Positions 18,651-25,652 of a stretch of DNA of 64,000 nt are shown in pieces. This DNA comes from Candidatus Zixiibacteriota bacterium (GTDB taxonomy: Bacteria > Zixibacteria > MSB-5A5 > GN15 > FEB-12). The first letter of the stretch is position 1; the number at the start of each line of letters is the position of its first letter. The stretch spans positions 1 through 64,000 of the forward strand of contig JAOUBJ010000009.1 in the NCBI GenBank assembly GCA_029860345.1, written 5' to 3'. Below the pieces are notes generated by a model. It was not told the DNA's origin. It saw only the letters and a program-made list of their open reading frames with translations, and made no database searches. The position numbers and the translations under genes are program-made.

Positions 18651-18672
18651 CAAATTCTCAGGAGGTAGGTTT

Positions 18673-19023
18673 ATGGTTCCAACAAAGACCGAGGAAAAAA
18701 GATACTACTCGATCAGCGAAGTTGCCCGATTGACCGGCCTCGAACCGTATGTGCTCAGATACTGGGAGAAGGAGTTTCCCTCGCTCAAACCGCGCAAAAA
18801 CCGCGGCGGTAATCGGATGTACACCAGCAAGGACATTGAGCTGGTCAACCGGATCAACCATTTGCGCAAGAGCGAAAAACTCACCATCGCCGGGACCCGC
18901 TCCAAACTGACCATGAGAAAGGCCGGTGAGGAACAGAAAAGCGTAAAGTCCACGGCCAAGGCGCGCACCTTGATAAGCCAGATTCGCAAGGATGTCGAGG
19001 ATCTGATCACAGATTTCTCTTGA
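18673..19023 (+). CDS. MerR-family transcriptional regulator
   Basis: Small regulator of 116 residues with a winged-helix DNA-binding domain: YYSISEVARLTGLEPYVLRY then WEKEFPSLKP, and an NRMYTSKDIELVNRI wing. This is the short single-domain MerR form often found near basal-metabolism genes, without a visible effector domain. Residues 75-116 are basic and helical. AGGAGG at 18660-18665 is a strong ribosome binding site. Its target is unknown; it is 22 nt downstream of gpsA and may share its transcript. Confidence 0.9.
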   Translation: MVPTKTEEKRYYSISEVARLTGLEPYVLRYWEKEFPSLKPRKNRGGNRMYTSKDIELVNRINHLRKSEKLTIAGTRSKLTMRKAGEEQKSVKSTAKARTLISQIRKDVEDLITDFS

Positions 19024-19078
19024 GTTTTTGGCAGTATTGGCTACATTCTGTCGACCTTTGTGCGTAGAAGGTTTAAGT

Positions 19079-19156
19079 CGGAGCGTAGCGCAGCCTGGTT
19101 AGCGCACTCGCTTGGGGTGCGAGAGGTCGGCCGTTCAAATCGGCTCGCTCCGACCA
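19079..19156 (+). tRNA. tRNA-Pro (anticodon GGG)
   Basis: Cloverleaf read by eye: acceptor CGGAGCG paired with CGCTCCG, anticodon stem CTCGC/GCGAG around loop TTGGGGT (anticodon GGG), and T-loop TTCAAAT. The discriminator A is followed by CCA in the DNA, unlike the two other tRNAs in this window. A terminator hairpin follows directly. Confidence 0.95.
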
Positions 19157-19164
19157 TTTTTTGA

Positions 19165-19188
19165 AGCCACGCAGGGCGTGGTTTTTTC
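19165..19188 (+). terminator. Intrinsic terminator after tRNA-Pro(GGG)
   Basis: Stem GCCACGC (19166-19172) with GCGTGG (19176-19181), a 3-nt loop, then six T. It ends the tRNA transcript and lies inside the 70-nt space before the glycosyltransferase start. Confidence 0.85.
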
Positions 19189-19225
19189 TTGCCCGGTATC
19201 GACCCCCGGATGTATAAAGCGACAG

Positions 19226-19906
19226 ATGTCACAACTTGCCCAACACTCCGCACTGATTCTGGTACCGGCTTACAATGCCGAACAGCATCTTGATGAGTTG
19301 ATTCAACGTCTCGGTGTTTGGGTCTGTCCGGACAATCTGTTGTTTGTCAACGACGGCTCCACCGACGGCACCTTGCCGAAACTGAAAGAGCATGGGGTCA
19401 ACTACATTTCGTTTCCCGAGAACCGTGGCAAAGGGGCCGCCTTGATGGCCGGGTTCGATTACGCTATTGAAAGAGATTATCGTTCGGTTCTGACTATAGA
19501 CGCCGACTTGCAGCACGCACCTGAGGAGCTTCCCGGTTTCTATGCTCTCGACAACGGCCACCGTCTTGTCATGGGCACGCGCGACATTGATCTTAGGGTC
19601 ATGCCGTTTGCTCGCTGGCTCTCCAACAATCTCTGTTCGTTGATCATCTCTGTTTTCTCGACGCAACGTATCCGCGACAGTCAGTCCGGGTATCGTTTGA
19701 TTCCGACATCGTTGTTGCGTGCGATGCGACTTCGCACCGTTGGGTATGATTTCGAGTCGGAGATGCTTTTCAAAGCCGGCGCGGCCGGCTACGAGGTCGG
19801 TGAAGTATCTGTGCCTACTATCTACGAGGATTCCGTTTCTTTTATTAATCCATTTGCCGATACCGGTCGATTCATCCGCCAAATCTGGCGCCGAATCTGG
19901 GCCTGA
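19226..19906 (+). CDS. Glycosyltransferase family 2 (polyprenyl-phosphate sugar transferase type)
   Basis: GT2 enzyme of the DPM/polyprenyl-phosphate group, 226 residues from ATG 19226 (MSQLAQHSALILVPAYNAEQ). The GT-A motifs are LILVPAYNAEQHLDEL, FVNDGSTDGTLPKL, the metal-binding DxD as TIDADLQHAPEE, and RDSQSGYRL. No membrane segment is visible at the C-terminus, so it is probably a peripheral cytoplasmic enzyme. An upstream frame extending into the tRNA is not used. It probably glycosylates a lipid carrier or envelope polymer; the exact sugar cannot be told. Confidence 0.9.
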   Translation: MSQLAQHSALILVPAYNAEQHLDELIQRLGVWVCPDNLLFVNDGSTDGTLPKLKEHGVNYISFPENRGKGAALMAGFDYAIERDYRSVLTIDADLQHAPEELPGFYALDNGHRLVMGTRDIDLRVMPFARWLSNNLCSLIISVFSTQRIRDSQSGYRLIPTSLLRAMRLRTVGYDFESEMLFKAGAAGYEVGEVSVPTIYEDSVSFINPFADTGRFIRQIWRRIWA

Positions 19907-19966
19907 CCCATAAATGGGTCTCTCGCCACGGCGCGCAGGCGAAGACGGACCCACCCTACTGGACTT

Positions 19967-19990
19967 CATGCTTCGACTCCGCTCAGCATG
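19967..19990. repeat. Hairpin repeat, family A (stem CATGCT/AGCATG)
   Basis: Core TCGACTCCGCTC flanked by CATGCT and AGCATG, forming a 6-bp stem. It lies between the GT2 gene and surE, next to a family B element (19918-19958) with GGCGCGCAGGCGAAGACGGA. Other copies with different but still pairing stems are listed below. Confidence 0.85.
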
Positions 19991-20035
19991 AGGTTGTGCT
20001 TGCGTGACAACCATCTTTTGTGTACCCTGGGCGGG

Positions 20036-20791
20036 ATGAAGCAACGCATACTCCTGACCAACGACGATGGCTATTTCTCCGACGGCATCTGTGCCCTCTA
20101 CAACGAACTGAAAAAGAAAGCCGAAGTGTTCATCGTTGCGCCGGATCGTGAACAATCAGCCAGCAGTCATTCACTGACGTTGAACCGTCCGCTGCGTATC
20201 CATCAGTTGGACAAACATCGCTACGCCACCGACGGAACACCCACCGACTGTGTCATGCTGGCCGTGCACATGCTGTTCAAACACAAACTTCCGGACATGA
20301 TTATTTCAGGCATCAACCACGGCGCCAACATGGGCGACGATGTCACTTACAGTGGAACCGTCGCCGCGGCAATCGAAGGGTCTATTATGGGTGTGCCCTC
20401 AATGGCTGTTTCGATGTCCAGTTATGAACCGGGAACGCCGATGACGCGCGCGGCTCGTTTCGTTGCCAAGCTGGTTGCGTCTTACCACAAAATGGGACTG
20501 GAGCCGTCGACTTTTCTCAATGTCAATTTCCCCTGCGACAATTCACGAGCTTACAAGACTTTTGAGTTCACCTCGCTCGGTTCGCGTCGGTACAAAGACA
20601 TCGTCATTCGCAAAACCGATCCGCGCGGTAAACCGTACTACTGGATCGGCGGCCGACCGCAGTGGAAGATGACCAAGGGTTCAGACTTTGAGGCCGTCAG
20701 TCGCGGCGTTGTTTCGATCACGCCGACCCGGCTGAATTTCACTCACGCCGAGGTGCTGGAGAGGCTGAAAGAGGGCAGCTTTAAGCTCTAA
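20036..20791 (+). CDS. surE: 5'/3'-nucleotidase SurE
   Basis: Metal-dependent nucleoside monophosphate phosphatase linked to stationary-phase survival. It has 251 residues from ATG 20036 (MKQRILLTNDDGYFSDGICA). The metal site is LLTNDDG at 6-12; SASSHSLTLNRPLR, SGINHGANMGDDVTYSGTVA and the TDGTPTDCV block are family signatures. The C-terminal extension (residues 215-251) is short. Codons upstream of this ATG come from a hairpin repeat and are not coding. Confidence 0.96.
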   Translation: MKQRILLTNDDGYFSDGICALYNELKKKAEVFIVAPDREQSASSHSLTLNRPLRIHQLDKHRYATDGTPTDCVMLAVHMLFKHKLPDMIISGINHGANMGDDVTYSGTVAAAIEGSIMGVPSMAVSMSSYEPGTPMTRAARFVAKLVASYHKMGLEPSTFLNVNFPCDNSRAYKTFEFTSLGSRRYKDIVIRKTDPRGKPYYWIGGRPQWKMTKGSDFEAVSRGVVSITPTRLNFTHAEVLERLKEGSFKL

Positions 20792-20891
20792 GTCAGGCGC
20801 GGCGATGAGGCTATCGTGGCGAACATAGACCGGCGCAGTCGTTGCGAATCGAGTCGTGGTTGAAGTGGTCCAAATCTGTTGGATAAAATCG

Positions 20892-20919
20892 TTGACAAGA
20901 ATCGGAAATGGCCTATTTT
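20892..20919 (+). promoter_or_regulatory. Sigma-70 type promoter of tRNA-Pro(CGG)
   Basis: TTGACA at 20892-20897, a 16-nt spacer and TATTTT at 20914-20919. It ends 21 nt before the mature tRNA start, a typical layout for a stable-RNA promoter. Confidence 0.75.
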
Positions 20920-20940
20920 GAATTCCCTGGATCTATTGAT

Positions 20941-21014
20941 CGGGGCGTGGCGCAGGTTGGTAGCGCGCTTGGTTCGGGACTAAGAGGTCGCTGGTTCAAA
21001 TCCAGTCGCCCCGA
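20941..21014 (+). tRNA. tRNA-Pro (anticodon CGG)
   Basis: Acceptor CGGGGCG pairs with CGCCCCG. The D-arm is GCGC/GCGC, the anticodon stem CTTGG/CTAAG has one G-U pair around loop TTCGGGA (anticodon CGG), and the T-loop is TTCAAAT. The discriminator A is followed by TTTT, so CCA must be added after transcription. Confidence 0.95.
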
Positions 21015-21100
21015 TTTTGTAAGCACAACGCGGTAGAGGCGGAGGATCACCTCTACGCTATGAAACCTCACTAGTGGTACAAGGGTGAAAGGATGTATTA

Positions 21101-21583
21101 ATGTCAACTCCGAGAAAGCCAGTGATAGCTGTGATCGGGGCGGGAAAGTGCTCGAAGAAACTGCGTGATATGGCTTTTGAAGTAGGCAAGTACGTGGCTG
21201 AAAACGGTGGTGTTCTTGTTTGTGGAGGACTGGGCGGCATAATGGAGGGCGCGGCTCGCGGAGCTAAAGAAGCCGGCGGACTGACGCTTGGCATTCTTCC
21301 AACAGATTTGAAGGAAGACGCCAACGAGTTTATCGACATCGTGATACCGACAGGTTTTGGTGAAGCTCGCAACATTATGGTCGTTCGATCGGCCGACGCC
21401 GTGATAGCGTTTCCGGGCAAATTCGGAACGCTTACCGAGATGGCCTTCGCACTGCACGCCAAGAAGCCGGTGGTTTCGGTTAATGCCTGGAGGCTCTCAG
21501 AAGAGATCCACCAAACCGAAACTCCACAGGAAGCCGCCGAGCTGGCCATGAAGCTGGCCGTGCCCGCCGAAGGATCGGGTTGA
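21101..21583 (+). CDS. LOG/lysine-decarboxylase-like nucleotide-binding protein (TIGR00725 type)
   Basis: Rossmann-like protein of 160 residues. IAVIGAGKCSKKLRDMA at the N-terminus and ENGGVLVCGGLGGIMEGAAR are typical of the TIGR00725 branch of the LOG superfamily. The usual PGGxGTxxE motif appears as PGKFGTLTE, with Lys replacing one Gly. Superfamily members hydrolyse nucleotide monophosphates (cytokinin-activating LOG) or bind cofactors; the substrate is unknown. It overlaps the acylphosphatase gene by 4 nt, and apt follows, hinting at a nucleotide-salvage operon. Confidence 0.88.
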   Translation: MSTPRKPVIAVIGAGKCSKKLRDMAFEVGKYVAENGGVLVCGGLGGIMEGAARGAKEAGGLTLGILPTDLKEDANEFIDIVIPTGFGEARNIMVVRSADAVIAFPGKFGTLTEMAFALHAKKPVVSVNAWRLSEEIHQTETPQEAAELAMKLAVPAEGSG

Positions 21584-21864
21584 GTTCGGTTGCCGCTGAA
21601 CTCAAAATCTCTGGCGTAGTGCAGGGCGTCGGGTACAGATACTACTGCTATAGGAAAGCCAAAGAGATGGGGATCACCGGACAGGTGACAAACCGGTCGG
21701 ACGGTTCTGTCTTGGTGTGGGCCGAGGGCGAACGTTCGGTCATAGAAGCCTTGATAGCCCAGTTGAAATCGGGACCGCCGGCCTCTGACGTTCGTGATAT
21801 CTCTATCGCATGGCGCGACGTTAGCGGCCACTATTCCTCATTCAACATTGAAATGGGTGACTGA
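21580..21864 (+). CDS. acyP: Acylphosphatase
   Basis: Small enzyme hydrolysing carboxyl-phosphate bonds. It has 94 residues from TTG 21580, which overlaps the upstream stop (TTGA); AAGGA lies about 5 nt ahead. The signature KISGVVQGVGYRYYCYRKAK contains the phosphate-binding loop and catalytic Arg20, and GQVTNRSDGSV contains catalytic Asn38. The ending SSFNIEMGD is typical. It abuts apt by 1 nt. Confidence 0.95.
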   Translation: MSSVAAELKISGVVQGVGYRYYCYRKAKEMGITGQVTNRSDGSVLVWAEGERSVIEALIAQLKSGPPASDVRDISIAWRDVSGHYSSFNIEMGD

Positions 21865-22400
21865 TGACTTCATCCAACGATGGCCTGAAAAAGTATATCA
21901 GAAGTGTGCCGGACTTTCCCAAGCCGGGCATTAATTTCTACGACATCACAACACTCCTTCAGGACCCTGACGGGTTCGGCATGGCCTTGGATGCTATGGA
22001 ACAGTTCGCCCGCGACAAGCAGACCGAAAAAATCCTGGTCGTCGAATCGCGGGGCTTTCTGTTCGGCGCGGCGTTGGCTGATCGCTTGAATGTCGGACTG
22101 GTACTCGCGCGCAAGCCGGGGAAACTACCCCATAAGACGATCAGTGCCGAGTACGCACTCGAATACGGTACCGACAGTCTGGAGTTGCATCAGGACGCCG
22201 TCCGGGCGGGGGAGAGGGTGTTGATTGTCGACGATCTGATAGCGACCGGTGGTACTCTTCAGGCGGTGTGCGGATTGGTCGAACAACTGGATGCCCAAGT
22301 GGTCGGCATTTCGGCTGTGATAGACCTGTCGTTTCTGCCCTGGCGGGAGAAACTGTCCGCCTACGATGTCGACTGCCTGATCGCTTACGACTCGGAGTGA
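21864..22400 (+). CDS. apt: Adenine phosphoribosyltransferase
   Basis: Converts adenine and PRPP to AMP in purine salvage. It has 178 residues. VPDFPKPGINFYDITTLLQD is the N-terminal signature. ESRGFLFGAALADRL and the PRPP-binding loop ERVLIVDDLIATGGTLQA (about 112-129) are intact. Last gene of the TIGR00725-acyP-apt run. Confidence 0.97.
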   Translation: MTSSNDGLKKYIRSVPDFPKPGINFYDITTLLQDPDGFGMALDAMEQFARDKQTEKILVVESRGFLFGAALADRLNVGLVLARKPGKLPHKTISAEYALEYGTDSLELHQDAVRAGERVLIVDDLIATGGTLQAVCGLVEQLDAQVVGISAVIDLSFLPWREKLSAYDVDCLIAYDSE

Positions 22401-22453
22401 CTGTCAAAGCAGGTTCACCCCCAAACAGGGTTTGTGGGTGCCACCCTTCGACA

Positions 22454-22522
22454 GCGCTCATGCCTCGACTCCGCTCGGCATGACATTGGTAGTGCGCGAA
22501 GTGCGAAAAAGTGGTTTACCAC
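22454..22522 (+). repeat. 69-nt direct repeat, copy 1
   Basis: Matches 22787-22855 with two mismatches. It contains the family A hairpin CATGCC + TCGACTCCGCTC + GGCATG (22459-22482), then a tail ending AAAAAGTGGTTTACCAC. Confidence 0.9.
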
Positions 22523-22786
22523 TGTCCCAATATGCCTACCGCCCAAAACAAGCAGGCTGTGTCGCAATGGCACGTTCCTCTGGTTCCTGCGTTCGCCGAT
22601 GGCGAGCGTGTGAACCAGAGGTCTCAAAGGCTGCTCTTACAGAACGCCTTGGTGTGAGTCGCAGGGTCACAATCCCGACTTCGTCGAGACCAGGACCCTG
22701 CGAAACCACATTATGACACAGCCTCAAGGTTTGAGACGGCCACCCTTCGATTGTGCTAATGCTGCGCCTGCGCTCATACTTCGACT

Positions 22787-22855
22787 GCGCTCATGCCTCG
22801 ACTCCGCTCGGCATGACATTGGTAGTGCGTGTAGTGCGAAAAAGTGGTTTACCAC
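22787..22855 (+). repeat. 69-nt direct repeat, copy 2
   Basis: Second copy, 333 bp downstream of the first. Its family A hairpin is at 22792-22815. The differences lie in the short stretch GTGCG(T/C)G(T/A)AGTGCG. Confidence 0.9.
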
Positions 22856-22956
22856 CGGTCACTTAGCGTTTGCCAAAGGGGGGGAGAGCTTGTAGATTGG
22901 TGGCTGAGGTTTTGCAGTTGAGCTCCCTTGATCAAAGAGTGTGGCTTGACCGATCT

Positions 22957-23030
22957 GCCCCCGTAGCTCAGTTGGATAGAGCATCGGTTTCCTAAACCGA
23001 GTGCCGCAGGTTCGATTCCTGCCGGGGGTA
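22957..23030 (+). tRNA. tRNA-Arg (anticodon CCT)
   Basis: Acceptor GCCCCCG pairs with CGGGGGT (first pair G-U). D-arm GCTC/GAGC, anticodon stem TCGGT/ACCGA around loop TTCCTAA (anticodon CCT), T-arm GCAGG/CCTGC with loop TTCGATT. The discriminator A is followed by a T-run, so CCA is not encoded and the T-run may act in termination. Confidence 0.95.
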
Positions 23031-23202
23031 TTTTTTTGTTGGCTTGCGGAATCGGCTTCAGAAAGAGCGCATAAGGAGCGAAAACATCCCACAGCAAGCT
23101 GTGGGGCACCGGGCGAAGGTGTCAACTCTGGTCCGCCCTTCTGTGACCCCCCAACCTCTCAGAAACTGCTGTTTGGGGCCTGTTTTTTTCCCTCAAGAAC
23201 AT

Positions 23203-23231
23203 TTGACATTGCACACCAAGAATGATATATT
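23203..23231 (+). promoter_or_regulatory. Strong sigma-70 type promoter
   Basis: TTGACA at 23203-23208, a 17-nt spacer and TATATT at 23226-23231. This is a full -35 consensus and a 5/6 -10 box, about 77 nt upstream of the start of the PorV-like gene at 23308. Confidence 0.85.
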
Positions 23232-23307
23232 CGTTGATTATTTTGCGCCGGTAGTGCGTCTATGATTAAGACAAAGAGTGTTTTTACGCGATAAAGGAGT
23301 CCCTTCA

Positions 23308-24771
23308 ATGGTCAAATCTCTACTGTACGCCGCTTTAATGACGGCACTTTTCGCTTCGGCAGCCCTGGGCCAGTTTTTGCAGCCCGAAGTCATCACCACA
23401 GAGTTGCCTCATTCGAGTTTTGATTTCGGTTGGGGTGGCGCCCGGGCCGAAGGGATGGGCAATGCGTATCTTGGGCTGGCCGATGATATTACCGCCGGTG
23501 CCTGGAATCCAGCCGCGTTGGTGGTTTTTGAAGGTCCTATGCTCGGCTTGAGTTGGGGTGCCACTGCGCCGCGTGGCTACACGAATTTCAATATCCAATC
23601 AAACCTGTGGCGGTTCAATCATACCGGCTCCCTGAGCAATGTTTCCGGACTCAATTTTATCGGGCCGTTTCGAATCAAAGGGCACGCTTTTGTCGGTTCG
23701 GTGAACTATACCCGGAATTTCGAAGATATGTTGGGCACTGGTTATAAGTTCGCAATCGACCAGATTCGCGAAGTGCCTCGTCACAATATCCGAGAGCTTG
23801 ACACATTCTCGGTTGATGTCGGTGTTCAGGAGCTTTATGAAGGCGGCGTCAGCTCGGTAGCCTTTTCCATGGGTACACGCGTTTATGAGAACAGTTCGGT
23901 CGGCCTGGGTGTGAATATTTACACTGGGGAGAACAGATTCGAAGTCAATCAGCACGCTATCACCTACGACCTGCCGATCGATCCCGGTGGTCAGGAGGTA
24001 GATGCTGCCTCCAATACTTACCTGGTCGATACGGTGCAGTTCTCGGGTGTTAATTTTACGCTGGCCTACAAGGCAACTGGTGACCGACTCAATGTCGGCG
24101 TCGTACTGCGCACACCCTTTAGTTTGAATCTCAAGAACAACAGATCCATATACAACGTGACCACGATTAACGACAAGCCGATTGAAGAGGGAACCGACAC
24201 CACCTTTTTCGACAATCAGTTGACCAAGTACACACTGCCACTGACCGTCTCGGCCGGATTAGCCCTTAAAGTGAACGACAATTCTGTACTCACGATGGAT
24301 GCGGAGTACCGTAATTTCAGCAGCTTGAAATACAAGCGACGTGACTCTCTCTTTATCGACCCGGCCGGCAACAACGAAGAGTTCTTTACCGATATCGATC
24401 CGGAGTGGAACAGCACCTTTTCCATGCGGTTCGGTGGTGAATACCGGTATGCTTCCTCTGTCGGCACTATTCCCTTCAGGGCCGGCTTAGGTCTTATACC
24501 GATTCCGTGGCCGAACCGGTCCGAGTCGAAATCTCCGCAGAGTAGTTTCAATTTCCCGCACATGGTTTTCCTGCCGTTCGTGAAAGCGTTGAACAAGGAT
24601 GATACGCCCATCCGCTACACTTTTTCGGCCGGTACCGGCATCCACTGGAGCCAGATCATGTTGGATTGGGCCTACACCTTTAGTACCGTTGAGCGCAACT
24701 GGGGAGAATCAGTAGTTGAAGCGCAGGTGCAGGATCACCACTTTGGTTTCACATTCACAGGAGTGTTTTAG
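23308..24771 (+). CDS. PorV/UPF0164-like outer-membrane beta-barrel protein
   Basis: 487 residues from ATG 23308, with AAAGGAG upstream. Residues 1-21 (MVKSLLYAALMTALFASAAL) are a signal peptide ending at ALG. The mature N-terminus has the ARAEGMGNAYLGLADDITAG then AWNPAALV block, shared with the FadL-related PorV/UPF0164 group found widely in FCB bacteria. The rest alternates aromatic and polar residues as in barrel strands, ending HHFGFTFTGVF, a typical C-terminal aromatic for BAM insertion. Probable role: outer-membrane transport or surface-protein handling; substrate unknown. Confidence 0.85.
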   Translation: MVKSLLYAALMTALFASAALGQFLQPEVITTELPHSSFDFGWGGARAEGMGNAYLGLADDITAGAWNPAALVVFEGPMLGLSWGATAPRGYTNFNIQSNLWRFNHTGSLSNVSGLNFIGPFRIKGHAFVGSVNYTRNFEDMLGTGYKFAIDQIREVPRHNIRELDTFSVDVGVQELYEGGVSSVAFSMGTRVYENSSVGLGVNIYTGENRFEVNQHAITYDLPIDPGGQEVDAASNTYLVDTVQFSGVNFTLAYKATGDRLNVGVVLRTPFSLNLKNNRSIYNVTTINDKPIEEGTDTTFFDNQLTKYTLPLTVSAGLALKVNDNSVLTMDAEYRNFSSLKYKRRDSLFIDPAGNNEEFFTDIDPEWNSTFSMRFGGEYRYASSVGTIPFRAGLGLIPIPWPNRSESKSPQSSFNFPHMVFLPFVKALNKDDTPIRYTFSAGTGIHWSQIMLDWAYTFSTVERNWGESVVEAQVQDHHFGFTFTGVF

Positions 24772-24826
24772 GCACCTACAGAGGCCGGTTTTGACGACCG
24801 GCAGGCAAAGGAACGATGTAAATAAT

Positions 24827-24859
24827 GTCGCCGCTTGTCGTAAGCGGCGACCCTTTTTT
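24827..24859 (+). terminator. Intrinsic terminator
   Basis: Perfect 10-bp stem GTCGCCGCTT (24827-24836) with AAGCGGCGAC (24842-24851), a 5-nt loop, CC and six T. It ends the PorV-like transcript. Confidence 0.95.
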
Positions 24860-24948
24860 GGAGACAGTGATGATTCCGGTGACTCAACCCGCCGGGGCGC
24901 TCTGCCGATAAGCGATAGATAAGACAAAACGGTTCTGAGGAGTGGTTG

Positions 24949-25626
24949 ATGTACGACAAGGTTAAGCTGACCAAAAGACAGATCAAGGAAGACAAGTTCA
25001 CCGCTTTCATGTTGAAGGCACGCACCTGGTTCATCGATAACTGGCAATTGGCCGTGATCGGGGTCGCGGCGGTGGTTCTGATAGCCGTAGCCGGTGTGTA
25101 CTACAGTAGGTCTCAGGCGGCCCAATCTGAGGAGGCGGCTACTCGCTTTGCACGGGCTCTGCTGGATTATCGTAACGGGTCCAACCAAGTTGCCATAATG
25201 GGCTTTTCCCAGGTTGTCGACGAATACTCCTCGGACGAAGCTGCCGAACAAGCGACTTTTCTTCTCGGTAAAGTCAATTACAAAATCCGCAACTACGAAG
25301 AAGCAACTCGGTATTTTGAGATGTACCTGACTCAGTACCGCGAAAACCGTTTGTCGCGCGGGGCAGCACAAGCCGGTATTGCCTCCTGTCACGAAGAGCA
25401 GGCAGCTTATGCCGAGGCTGCCGACAGGTTCCAGAAGGCGTTCGACGAGTACCCCGACGGTCCGTTAGGCGGCGACTATCTGGCCGGCGCCATGCGCAAC
25501 CATTTCAAAACCGGTGATCTCGAAAAGGCAGCTGCCAATCTCGACACTATCAAAGTACGGTATAAAGGCAGCGAATTGGTCAACCGGGCCATCCGGAGTT
25601 TTGCAGAAAACAGCCCAGGTAAGTAG
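24949..25626 (+). CDS. Membrane-anchored TPR protein (YfgM-like)
   Basis: 225 residues from ATG 24949, GAGGAG upstream. Residues 30-55 (NWQLAVIGVAAVVLIAVAGV) form one membrane helix. It is followed by about four tetratricopeptide units, for example AEQATFLLGKVNYKIRNYEE and AAQAGIASCHEEQAAYAEAA. The layout (short cytoplasmic N-terminus, one helix, periplasmic TPRs) matches YfgM/TPR_21 proteins that assist envelope protein folding. No enzyme motif is visible. The GH57 gene follows 26 nt later. Confidence 0.85.
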   Translation: MYDKVKLTKRQIKEDKFTAFMLKARTWFIDNWQLAVIGVAAVVLIAVAGVYYSRSQAAQSEEAATRFARALLDYRNGSNQVAIMGFSQVVDEYSSDEAAEQATFLLGKVNYKIRNYEEATRYFEMYLTQYRENRLSRGAAQAGIASCHEEQAAYAEAADRFQKAFDEYPDGPLGGDYLAGAMRNHFKTGDLEKAAANLDTIKVRYKGSELVNRAIRSFAENSPGK

Positions 25627-25652
25627 ACACGAATCTAAAAGGCGGGGGCGCT

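Larger units (their letters stand above)
22401..22956. other. Repeat-rich intergenic region without a gene
   Basis: About 550 bp between apt and tRNA-Arg with no credible gene. It holds two 69-nt direct repeats (22454-22522, 22787-22855), each containing a family A hairpin. It also holds a hairpin with arms CCTCTGGTTC (22577) and GAACCAGAGG (22612), another with arms CGCAGGGTC (22660) and GACCCTGCG (22694), and the motif CACCCCCAAAC (22417), which recurs near 62807. Short open frames here differ on both strands and carry no family motif. Confidence 0.85.

Noticed and set aside
19112-19225. Extended N-terminus of the GT2 glycosyltransferase
   Set aside because: The extension runs through the tRNA-Pro gene and its terminator; the GT2 fold starts right after ATG 19226.
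20913-21107. Minus-strand frame with DLNQRPLSPEPSALPT
   Set aside because: This peptide is the known artefact of reading a tRNA gene on its opposite strand; the cloverleaf is clear.
22401-22956. CRISPR array
   Set aside because: The repeats are few, irregularly spaced, palindromic and not separated by unique spacers of constant length; no cas gene is present.
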